This document shows, one piece after another, positions 25,301 to 33,204 of a stretch of 64,000 bases of DNA. The number at the start of each line of letters is the position of its first letter. Positions within the stretch are counted from its first letter, which is position 1. The stretch is from Berberis thunbergii (lineage: Eukaryota > Streptophyta > Magnoliopsida > Ranunculales > Berberidaceae), in assembly GCA_003290165.1 (NCBI GenBank), contig QNQO01000524.1, forward strand, positions 496,001 to 560,000, in the 5' to 3' direction. The notes beneath the pieces are model-generated. The model had not been told where the DNA came from. It did no database searches and saw only the letters and a program-made list of their open reading frames with translations. A program made the position numbers and the translations under genes.

Positions 25301-28300
25301 GGAGAAGGGCTCAAAAGAAGCAAAGACTTGATGGAAGCATAGTTATTTGTATCTTACAATACACACAATATGGCAATCAATATGTATCATATCTAAGCCT
25401 CATCGATACACATCTTATGATAGACCGATACATCAATAAAAAGATCAATGCAAGGACAGGTGACAATTATAGGCAGTAGCTTCTTTATGTTCCACAAGTC
25501 ATAAATCAGTGAAATTGTTTTTCTTGGGACCTCCTTGCTTGTATTATTGTCCTTCATCCACTTAAAAATATACCATATATATTACTTTTGCTTCATATCT
25601 ACATTTAGACATGAATATCTTAAATTTAGGTTTCGGGATGCGCATTTCGATAATGATGCAGAAGAAAACCTTTGAAGCGTGCCAGGGTATAAGACAAAAT
25701 TTGAGAGAAGGCTTAACTAGACTCAACAATTTTGTTTTGAAATTGATTTTAAAATATTTTTATTTTCAAAACATATCAAATGTCAAAATGATGACATTAC
25801 AATGACGCACAAACACCAAATTCAGAGCTATAATGACAAAAATTATGGACAAAACAGTGTCCTTTGTCCTTGTTCAACCTGAGTTCATACACAGTTTGAA
25901 CTTCGAACCCCCGATCGAATATATGTTTGAACAAAAGTCAAAACCATCGTTTAGTAGAAAGTTTTGGGAAACCTTATTTTATATATTCCATGTTGCAAAA
26001 GGATTTCGAAAAATGATTTTATCCATATACTAGGATTTTGGAAAATAGAAAAATGTCAGATTCATGGAGGCATAGCATTGTGGTACCAATTTATAAGAAC
26101 AAAGGGGATATCCAGAATTGCTCGAACTATAGACGGATAAAGCTTATGAGTCATACGATGAAACTTTGGGAGAGGGTTATAGAACAAAGACTTAGGAGTT
26201 TAATCACGATTTCGGAGAATCAATTTGGATTTATGCCAGGTAGGTCTACTACGGAGGCCATATTCCTGCTTAGGCAAACTGTAGAAAAATATCGAGAGGC
26301 ACGTAAGAGTTTGCATATGGTTTTTCTTGATCTGGAGAAAACATATGACAGGGTCCCCAGGGAGTTAATTTGGTGGGTGCTTGAAAGGAAATAAATGTCT
26401 CAATGTTATGTCGATATCATTAAGGATATGTATGAAGGGGTTGTAACAAGTGTTCGCTCAGTAGGTGGGATGTCTAGTGAATTTTCAGTGACAGTAGGAC
26501 TACATCAAGGGTCGGCGTTAAATCCATATCTCTTTGCTTTGGTCATGAATGAGTTGACGAGACATCTGCAAGAAGATGTACCTTGGTGCATGTTATTTGC
26601 AGATGATATTGTCTTAATGGATGAGACTAGTGCAGGTTTAGGTCAGAAATTAGTTAAGTCGCGGGAGGCTTTAGAGAGTAAAGGTTTTAGAATTAGCCGT
26701 TCGAAGACGAAGTATCTAGTGTGCAACTTTGGGTGTGAACCAAGAGGGAGAAGTAATGCAATTGAGATCGAATGTGTCGAGGTCCCGGAGTGTGAGGCTT
26801 TTTGATATCTAGGGTCTATAATTCAAAAGAATTGGGCTATTGGAGCAGATGTAGACCATAGGATTAAAGCTGGTTGGTTAAAATGGCGAATGGCATCAGG
26901 AGTATTATGCGATAGAAGGATGTCTGCAAGGCTAAAATGGAAATGCTATAAGACAATTGTTCGACCAGCCATGCTATACGGTTCAAAATGTTGGGCTACT
27001 ACGGGACAACATACGCATAGGATGGCAGTAGCAGAAATGCGTATGTTAAGGTGGATGTGTGGTAAAACTCGTAAGGATAAAATTTGAAATGAAAGAATTA
27101 GGAGATACTTAGGTGTAGCGCCCATAGAGGAAAAAATTAGAGAAAGACGTTCAACTTGGTTTGGTCATGTGCGGAGGAGACCAAGCACGGCGCCAATTAG
27201 AAAATGTTTAGATTGGCAAGTTAATGGATGGTGTAGACGGAGGGGACGACCGTTGAAAACTTGGACGAAGACGGTGAATGAAGATATCATTGAGCTTGGA
27301 TTAGGTGAGGAAATGTGGAAAGATCGCATTACTTGGAGAACCGAAATCCATGTAGCCGACCCCGAAAATCTCGGGAATGGGCTTTGATGATGATGATGAT
27401 GATGATGATGACTAGGTTGTATCTAAGCTAGTCTGAGGCTTTGGGGAGAAAATTTTCAAGTTTTATTAATTGATTTTTCCGACTTAATATTCTGAAGTTT
27501 TGATCTTCGACTCTTCGTAAAATAAATGGACATTTTTTATTATACCCTTCCAAAGGCATCATCCACGTGTGAGTAGTAGCTTTGGAGTATGTATCACTTT
27601 AAAGGTGTTGGCGGTGATTAGGCGTGTTGCGTGCATGATACTGGACTGTGATGATTGCAAAGAGCATAAGTGATTGAAGGCCTTGAGGTTCTTGGTGGAG
27701 TGCAAGGGGTAGATAGCTAAAGACAGCAACAAGGGATTGTGGACACTTCTATCTTGGTTGTGGTAGTAGTCTTGGTAACTTGAACTTTCTCCCAATGAAA
27801 TAATGGTCCCTAGTTTTTCAAACATCTACCTTCATAAAGATAAAAGGTTTTCTCATGTTATATCTTAGTGTCTACTAGGGGTGGGCATTTAGGACCGAAC
27901 CGACAATCGGACCGATCGGGTCGGTTCGGATCAATTTTTATTAATTATAAACGTTTTGGTTTTAAAAACCCGGCCCGAAGTTTATGGTCCGGGGCTCGAT
28001 TTCCATTTCTGAAGCCCGTCGGGTAACCGGCCCGGCCCTGATTAAATAGTTAAAAATTTTGTAAACCCAAAATTTTCTGTTTTTACAAATATAATTCAGC
28101 ACTTTGGGCTTTGGGATTTATAAATTCAGCACTTTCTAGGTGGGCTTTCTTTTGTAGGAAAACCAAAAAATTCAGCACTTTGAGCTTTGGGATTTATAAA
28201 TTCAGCACTTTCTAGGTGGGCTTTCTTTTGTAGGAAAACCAAAAAATTCAGCACTTTGAGCTTTGGGATTTATAAATTCAAGGACCATGGGATTAATTCA

Positions 28301-29367
28301 GCACTTTCAAGGACCATGGGATTAATTCAGGGATTAATTCAGCACTTTCAAGGACCATGGGATTTATAAATTCAAGAACCATGGGATTAATTCAGCACTT
28401 TCTAGGTGGGCTTTATAAATTCAGCACTTTGGGCTTTGGAATTGATTCACTGTTGACTAGGTGGGCTTTATAAATTCAGCATTTTGGGTTGAACTTCAAG
28501 GACCGAAACTGGCCCGAAATTCGGTTAACCGGTCAACTCGGATTGGTTTCGGGTCTCATAAATACGGGCTTAAATTTTTCGGACCGGTTTTCGATTTTTA
28601 CTTTTTGAGCCGGTTACCCGAACCTGCCCAGTCCTAGTGTCTACTATCTTTTCCTTTCTGTGATCAAGTACTAATAACTCCCTCATTAATACTGGTATCA
28701 ATCAACTATAAATCATTCCCTACAAAACTTTACACCTTCCCTAAAAACAACGCCAATGGCGCACATCTACCTAGTCAAACAAATAAAATCCCCCGACTTT
28801 ACACAAGGGAGACTAAATAATTCGCTTCTGAACATATCAAACACACAAACTTAGCTCACAAATTCAACATCCCCTGATATGGATCCTTTTTTGTAAGCGG
28901 CTATATAGACAGAGAATCAAAATAACAATTTACATAGAAAAGCTAATTCAATCACCACGTAACAATCTCTAACAATCTCCAAACACCAAAAGATAGATGG
29001 AATCTAAAGACCAATGTTTGACCAAGAAAACCAATCTAAAAGAACAACTTACAGAAACTTTGGACTCAAATGGATGCTCATCTTCAAGATGTGAACAAAG
29101 GGAAGCTATATCATAATCCTCGAAGCAATAAGGGCAAGCGAAATCAGGGCGAACCTCCTCTTCGACCTCGAAATCATCGATGTTCAACCGATCTAATAAC
29201 CCACAAACCCCAATAAAAATCAAAACTTTCACATCAAACTGATATAAAAATCCAACCTTTACCCATCAAAGTTGAGAAATGTCACCTAATTGAGAGTTGT
29301 GGTGGTGCTGCAAAGTGAATTGACGCTTAGCGGCAGCAAGACGAGACGCCCAGAGCTCGGAATCCAT
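10314..29367 (-). CDS. DI19: Di19-type (dehydration-induced 19) C2H2 zinc-finger protein with a giant intron
   Basis: Five exons read on the minus strand: 29367-29286, 29192-29053, 12340-12263, 12107-11824 and 10422-10314. Together they give 693 nt, 230 aa plus TAG, close to the usual 200-240 aa. The start [16 protein letters not shown] is the family N-terminus. Finger 1 (CPYC at 47-50, H62, H67) is in exon 2 and finger 2 (CPVC at 76-79, H90, H95) in exon 3. A basic stretch QRRRRLRR at 102-109 is a likely nuclear signal. The C-terminal domain ends [15 protein letters not shown] ... [14 protein letters not shown]. Introns 1, 2 and 4 are GT-AG (93, 16,712 and 1,401 nt); intron 3 is AT-AC. Arabidopsis Di19 proteins are nuclear regulators in drought, salt and light responses, and some are phosphorylated by calcium-dependent kinases. 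No reading-frame damage is seen. No clear TATA box was found upstream of 29367. Confidence 0.9.
12108..12262 (-). other. U12-type AT-AC intron (intron 3 of the Di19 gene)
   Basis: On the minus strand the exon ends TTTAAA and the intron begins ATATCCTTTT, the textbook U12 5' splice site. Near the other end TCCTTTGAC (12125-12117) resembles the U12 branch consensus, matching 7 of 9 positions. Its branch A is 10 nt from the intron end TTAC (12108). Joining gives ...HLFK|LQRRRR..., in frame and family-like. No GT donor works here: the frame runs into TAA a few codons past the exon. A nearby AG six bases downstream is an alternative in-frame 3' site. The intron is 155 nt long. Confidence 0.85.
12480..13388. 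mobile_element. Non-autonomous hAT element, 909 bp
   Basis: The ends are TAGGGATGGCA and TGCCATCCCTA, perfect 11-bp inverted termini inside longer imperfect ones. The flanks carry an 8-bp duplication CTTATGAC (12472-12479 and 13389-13396). The paralogous copy at 14105-14280 has a single CTTATGAC at the same place. The inside repeats GGATATCCG-like blocks and a short GATCGAGCAGGAAGCATGAG-like motif three times (about 12830-12930). No transposase frame is present. Confidence 0.9.
13441..14042. mobile_element. Non-autonomous hAT element, 602 bp (CAGTGTTCTAAAA type)
   Basis: The termini are CAGTGTTCTAAAAA and TTTTTAGAACACTG, a perfect 14-bp inverted repeat. The flanks are ATATACGT (13433-13440) and ATCTACGT (14043-14050), an 8-bp duplication with one mismatch. 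The empty paralogous site reads ATCTACGT. The interior is AT-rich with GCC-rich subterminal parts and no coding frame. A degenerate relative lies at 56081. Confidence 0.9.
14281..15539. other. Intronic DNA without recognised features
   Basis: AT-rich Di19 intron sequence. A GGGTGTTTGGTATGG stretch near 15088 resembles the end of a MITE, but I could not find its partner end or a duplication. Confidence 0.5.
15540..15842. mobile_element. CACTA-like MITE, 303 bp
   Basis: It begins CACTACACCAAATTGGCA and ends TGCCAATTTGATGTAGTG. The inverted arms stay similar for about 85 bp (AAAACAGTATCACTTTT in both). A 3-bp duplication ATA flanks it, as expected for the CACTA superfamily. There is no coding content. 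Confidence 0.85.
16411..16870 (+). mobile_element. LTR-like retroelement fragment with primer-site-like end
   Basis: It contains a TATA-like ATTTATAATGG near 16600 and a CT-rich leader. It ends before TTTGGTGACTCCATTGGGGA (about 16851-16870), which resembles the sequence just after the 5' LTR in several plant gypsy elements. A diverged copy lies in reverse orientation at 19195-19720. No pol coding is found downstream. Confidence 0.5.
16990..17112. repeat. Three 40-bp tandem units
   Basis: Units at 16991, 17031 and 17072 share ATTTTGAAAGTT and ATTCCATAAAG. The first and third are nearly identical; the middle one is diverged. Confidence 0.8.
17504..17947. mobile_element. Non-autonomous hAT element, 444 bp
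   Basis: The termini TAGGGCTGAA and TTTTCAGCCCTA are inverted repeats. An 8-bp duplication CTTATTAA flanks it (17496-17503, 17948-17955). The interior is dense in CGGTTCGGTTT-like motifs on both strands, which fold back on each other. No coding frame. Confidence 0.9.
17956..19194. other. Intronic DNA, no gene seen
   Basis: AT-rich to about 18900, then GGGTCAATGACCCATTATGACA-type alternations and CACGACACGACAC around 18900-19180, like the inner part of a decayed hAT element. I cannot place its ends. Confidence 0.4.
19195..19720 (-). mobile_element. Inverted diverged copy of the 16411-16870 LTR-like fragment
   Basis: Reverse-complementing this stretch gives the same order of landmarks as 16411-16870: CTTGGACAC, AACACCTT, then GATTT...GATCATT, CTCAGGGCTC, and AATCTCT...CCTTATCC / CCCTATCC. 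Identity is clearly below that of recent copies. Confidence 0.6.
19721..21048. other. Intronic DNA, no gene seen
   Basis: No conserved frame. A short direct repeat AATGAAGTCATCACCAACAC occurs twice near 19978-20030. Confidence 0.5.
21049..21160. repeat. 56-bp perfect-register tandem duplication
   Basis: The units 21049-21104 and 21105-21160 differ at about one base. Each begins CAAGGCGCAGTC and contains TCTCTTCGTCCAACTCTAGA. This is a recent duplication. Confidence 0.95.
21240..21840 (+). mobile_element. LTR-like fragment with TATA box
   Basis: The stretch looks like the promoter half of a gypsy LTR: GGGAAACT-type repeats, then CTATAAAAGGGAG near 21671, then a leader to about 21840. No matching second LTR was found in the window. 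No pol sequence follows in this orientation. Confidence 0.45.
21841..23130. other. Intronic DNA, no recognised gene
   Basis: No family-level coding match. 22690-23060 has a more balanced base composition and could be a decayed LINE or gene fragment on the minus strand, but its frames are broken and I cannot name it. Confidence 0.4.
23131..24240 (-). mobile_element. L1-type LINE remnant, 3' part of ORF2
   Basis: Frame 23860-23390 (minus) encodes the plant L1 zf-RVT zinc-binding domain: [15 protein letters not shown] and then [16 protein letters not shown], with the CxxC...H spacing. A T-rich tract at 23131-23147 on the plus strand fits a poly(A) tail on the minus strand. Upstream parts of the RT were not recognised. 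It is inside the Di19 intron and in the same orientation as Di19. Confidence 0.75.
24690..25205 (-). mobile_element. Second L1-type LINE remnant (zf-RVT and 3' end)
   Basis: Frame 25205-24960 gives [13 protein letters not shown] then [20 protein letters not shown], the zf-RVT zinc domain. Minus-strand sequence near 24715-24690 resembles the usual L1 3' end (ATATCTTGTTGCTTTTTT). It differs from the neighbouring remnant at 23131-24240, so it is a separate insertion. Confidence 0.7.
25206..26029. other. Intronic DNA, no gene seen
   Basis: AT-rich sequence between two LINE remnants. Short frames have no family resemblance. Confidence 0.5.
26030..27411 (+). mobile_element. RTE-clade LINE, 5'-truncated
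   Basis: A single frame runs from about 26038 to a TGA at 27385-27387. It has only three earlier stops (26392-26394, 26803-26805, 27085-27087) and no frameshift. RT blocks are clear: [32 protein letters not shown], and the catalytic FADD at 26596-26607. The C-terminal RTE block ([10 protein letters not shown] ... [11 protein letters not shown]) is complete. It ends in a (TGA)n tract at about 27385-27411, as RTE elements do. The endonuclease domain is missing at the 5' side. Confidence 0.92.
27412..27867. other. Intronic DNA, no gene seen
   Basis: Sequence between the RTE element and a hAT element. No conserved coding signal. Confidence 0.5.
27876..28636. mobile_element. Non-autonomous hAT element, 761 bp, with internal minisatellite
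   Basis: The ends TAGGGGTGGGCA and CTGCCCAGTCCTA form imperfect inverted repeats. The 8-bp duplication GTGTCTAC is exact (27868-27875, 28637-28644). Subterminal parts are rich in CGGTTCGG/GGCCCG. The middle is a tandem array described separately. Confidence 0.9.
28095..28490. repeat. Minisatellite of TTCAGCACTTT units inside the hAT element
   Basis: About ten TTCAGCACTTT cores are spaced by alternating blocks: GGGATTTATAAA, CTAGGTGGGCTTTC and AAGGACCATGGGATTAA. A block of about 82 bp with TTGTAGGAAAACCAAAAAA occurs twice in a row. Confidence 0.9.
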
Positions 29368-30180
29368 CAAAGATCAGAAGAGGGTAAATGAAATGAAATA
29401 AAATTACTTTTTCACACAATTTCTCCTAAAAATTTGTTGAATTTCTCTAAATGGGGTGTTTTGTTTAATCCTTCTCTAGTTTGGGTCTTGACTTTTTCCT
29501 TGATCGATAGATTTTGTGTATTTGATTTGAAGAAAATTTATTAGTACAGATGGAGAAGAATGGATGAGAGAGGGCGGTTTTGTTGTCGTGGTCGTCATGG
29601 CTGGTGGCTGACGTGGGCCCTTTGTGACAGAGAAAACTGTGGAGCAAGTGTTGGGCTTGGTTTCTTCGTAAAAACTAAGAAATGTTTTTTTTTTTGATTT
29701 TTTTCAATGTTAGAAGAAAGAACAAGGGCACCAGGACTTCCTATTACTATTCTACATCATGCACGCTCAATTGCAGAGTTTTGATGAGATTGCAGAGTTT
29801 TGACGAGTTTCGGGGCATCAGTGCAGACGCTTAATTATTGAGTTTTGATGGGATCTTCTGCATCAGTGATCTGATAACACCCATCAAAAATAAAAAATTT
29901 ATGACAACACTCCCGTTGATATCCACTGTCATTGCCTCGTTAAAAAACCTTGCTAGTAAAATTTAGTGAAAAAATTTTAAACGAATGAAAACTATTACAA
30001 CATTCTTAAAAATATGGTGATGTACGTATAGTAGTCTCGTTAAAATCTTGACAAGAAAACTCAATGGGATAAAACTGTGTCAAAGGAAAATAAAATACAT
30101 CGCTCCCAGTATCAATGTAGCATACATCTGGATGCTCTCCCTGATAATGACTCCACTTTATGATATTAAAATATTAGTTA
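29368..30180. other. Upstream region of Di19, no gene seen
   Basis: The minus-strand promoter and 5'UTR of Di19 must lie here. I see no convincing TATA box. From about 29870 the sequence looks like the decayed end of the copia element that follows. Confidence 0.4.
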
Positions 30181-30182
30181 CT

Positions 30183-31889
30183 CTAATGATTCAGTTGATG
30201 CATACCAGTCTTATAATCTAATTTTTGAAATGTTGATTTCGAAAGTATTTTGGTGAAAATATATGCAAGGTTGTCATTAGATAGAATTTGTTTGATTTCA
30301 ATCATATGATTCTTCTGGAGCTCGTGTAGATAGAAGAACTTTATTGAAATATGTTTCATTTGATCTCCTTTGATGAAGTCTTCTTGCATTTGAACAATAC
30401 ATGCAACATTATCTTCATATATTAGAATCGGCTAGTCAATAACTCATGAGGGCAATTAACAATTATTTCTTATATGCGAATTATGATATGAGCTAGACAC
30501 ATTCTTGGCTAGCTTCATTCAAAGCAATAATTTCAGAGTTATTTGAGAAAGCAGACACTAATGTTTGTTTAATAGATCGCCAAAAAATAATTGCAGTGTA
30601 ATTCATAAATACATACATGTTTGTGAGCTACTATTATGGAAGTCAAACAGATAACCTAAATATGTATAGTCAATTAGGTGTGAATGGTTAACTAAATCAC
30701 GAAAATAAAATAAGTCAATATCAATTATCCCATGAAGATATTAAATCTATGTGTGTTTAACTCCACTCCCATGTCTACCAGTAGGTACAGAATTATACAT
30801 TGCTAATAGATTCACATAAAAGGCTATATTGTGTTAAGTATATAACATGTACTAATGACACTTAAATATGGTACTTCAGGACCGAGTATTCCCGCATTTC
30901 CTTCATTTAGTAGATATGAATATTTATTTAAATCTAAAGATCGAAAAAAACAATAGCGTACTAAGTGGATGAGTTTTTTTTCATATTAAAGCGTTTTAAA
31001 ATCTTTTTGGTATATCGTGACTGACATACTAATATTCCACAAGTATTTCGCTCGATTTGCAGGCCGAGACAAAATTTTGGTTTTCACGGTCTTTCATTTC
31101 AAATTATTTCTTTAAATAGTTAACAACATTTTCAGCTTCTTCGATAGATCCAATAAGATTTATATCATCTACATAAACTGCTGCTATGACAAAACCAGTA
31201 ACAGATTTATTTATAAAAACATATGGGAAAATAGGATTATTTGTATGACTTGACTGACAGAGATATTTACTGAGACGGTTCCAAATTGTTTCAAACCGTA
31301 TAAGGCATGTCTTAGTTGTATCAAGTAAATATTTCTTGACTTTATTTAGGCAAAGTAAATCTTTCAGAGATTTTCATGTAAATATCTTTGTCTAAATTCC
31401 ATAGAAATAAGCATTTACGACATTATATGTTGCATATCAAGTCGTCAGAAACTACAAAACTTATGAAATATTATAATGTAGTCATATCCATAACCAAAAA
31501 TACATTTCTTCAAAATTCAAAGTACGAGTTCTTATAGGAACCCTTATGCCATGAGTCTTGCCTCATATCTGAAAATCTCATTTTCCTCATTTTGTGTTCT
31601 AACAAACACTCATTTGAAACCAATAGAGTTTACATATTTAGATGTTTGTACTATAGGCCCAAATATATCACGTTTTTCAAGAAAACCAATTCCATTTATA
31701 TAACATCTTTCCATTTGGCTAATCAATTTTTTTTGTCAACATTCATAGATGCTTCGTGGTTTAACATTATTATGTATATTTCATCAATCTTGAATATTTT
31801 TGTAGCTACCATGTATGTGAATATGTCATCAATGATCATTTCAGTTAATTTCACATTTCTCTTAAATATATTGAGTAATATATTGGGAT

Positions 31890-31935
<46 letters not shown>

Positions 31936-32130
31936 GGTATTTGAGTCTCTCCAATGGCTTGTGAAGTCACTTCTAGAACATCCATTGTCATTACAGAGAC
32001 ATGGGCAACCACTTCCAAGGATGTGGAGAAAGTGAATTTTGCAAAACATTGCATGTTTAGGAGCGTTAATTTTGTAAAACATAACCTCTTCAAGAGCGTT
32101 ATGTAATGCTACTGCTGGAGCTGCATGCAC
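30183..32130 (-). mobile_element. Ty1/copia retrotransposon remnant (pol)
   Basis: The C-terminal RNase H end is at 30389-30183 (KHISIKFFYLHELQKN ... DNLAYIFTKIL). The RT catalytic YVDD is encoded by the reverse complement of 31164-31175 within AAVYVDDINLIGS. Integrase-to-RT linker sequence is more decayed, between 31400 and 32130. Many stops and frameshifts are present. It lies upstream of Di19 on the same strand. No LTR pair could be delimited. Confidence 0.8.
31891..31936. repeat. (ATT)n microsatellite
   Basis: About 15 uninterrupted ATT units inside the copia remnant. Useful as a length marker. Confidence 0.95.
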
Positions 32131-32466
32131 AACTTTTTCTTAAGCATGTATAACTTCTGCATGAGTTTCAAGAGTTGTTTCTTAGGGAGCATTAGAATAT
32201 GAATTTGTAGTAATTATTAATTTTCAGGAATTTAGTATTTGAAACCTATAGGTCTGCCATGCTTCTGTCATGCAACAAATTTATTAGCTGCCTTTTTAAA
32301 GTTTGTCCTTCAGGGACACAAATACAAGCAGGTACATTCATAGTTGGTAAATGTGACGGTTACTTTAGCTACATCAATAAATGCATCAGGTAATAGATGT
32401 GTTATTGTTTGAATATGTAATATTTTTCTCATTATTTGGATATTTTATAATTTAGATGAGACAAAG

Positions 32467-32799
32467 TTAATTTACACCATTCTTTCTCCATTTGTTTATC
32501 TCTACCCAACAGTGTGAATGTAGTTTAATAAAACTGACATTATGCAAAATGGATTTACAGTGAAGCAAGTTTGCAGTATGCAAGACTGTATTTCCCCGAC
32601 CACAGTAGGGTAGTCGATTAGGTAGGCGACTCTGTAAATGTGTCTTTCCAACAAGGTAAAGACATGTAACTGAAATTTGTACTAAGCTACTAACATAAAA
32701 CAAAACTTGATGCAACAACTCTGAGAGTTGTATAATTCCAATAACTACGAAAATGTATCTAATATAAGATGTCGGCTTCCAACATTCGATATGTTCCAT
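32467..32799 (-). pseudogene. Uncertain ORF, possibly the protease/pre-integrase part of the copia remnant
   Basis: A 110-codon frame upstream (minus strand) of the copia pol pieces, in the position where protease and pre-integrase would be. A stretch LHCKSILHNVSFIK is weakly like the pre-integrase LKNVLHVP-type block. I am not confident of this. 32131-32466 and 32800-33199 hold only AT-rich sequence, with an (AT)n run near 33021-33041. Confidence 0.3.
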
Positions 32800-33204
32800 A
32801 TATTTTTGAAATGAATGAAGTTTCTTCAGGAACTGCAGAAATATAACACATTTTAGATAAATGTGTATTTTAATAATAAATTGTGAGCTCTTCTGGAGTC
32901 TATAATAAAAGGCACAGGTCTAGCTATGATAAACACCATTTGTATTTGAAAAATCAATATTGAAAAAAAAAATTGACTTGTCTATCATTGCAGTTTATAA
33001 CACATACTTTCAAAATAAAATAATATATATATATATATATATGCAGTAAATAAATAGATTTCTATAGCATGTGTTCTAAACCACTTCTCGTGGTTCCTAA
33101 AATAGGGATGAGACATGACGTAACATTGTCGTAACAACTACTGCTAGGGATTACATTGGTTAGTGACTACTGCTTCTAGAGTTGCCACATATTTGCTAAG
33201 ATAT

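Larger units (their letters stand above)
12341..29052 (-). other. Di19 intron 2, 16.7 kb, filled with transposable elements
   Basis: The donor at exon 2 reads TCT|GTAAGT and the acceptor before exon 3 reads TTGCTTGCAG|GTG, both canonical and in phase 0. Between them are hAT-type elements (12480, 13441, 17504, 27876), a CACTA-like MITE, LTR fragments, L1 remnants and an RTE remnant. Most Di19 introns are short, so almost all of this length is inserted DNA. Confidence 0.85.

Noticed and set aside
27385..27411. Stand-alone microsatellite
   Set aside because: The (TGA)n tract is the normal 3' terminus of the RTE element.
28095..28490. CRISPR-like array
   Set aside because: Units are tandem minisatellite repeats inside a plant hAT element, without unique spacers.
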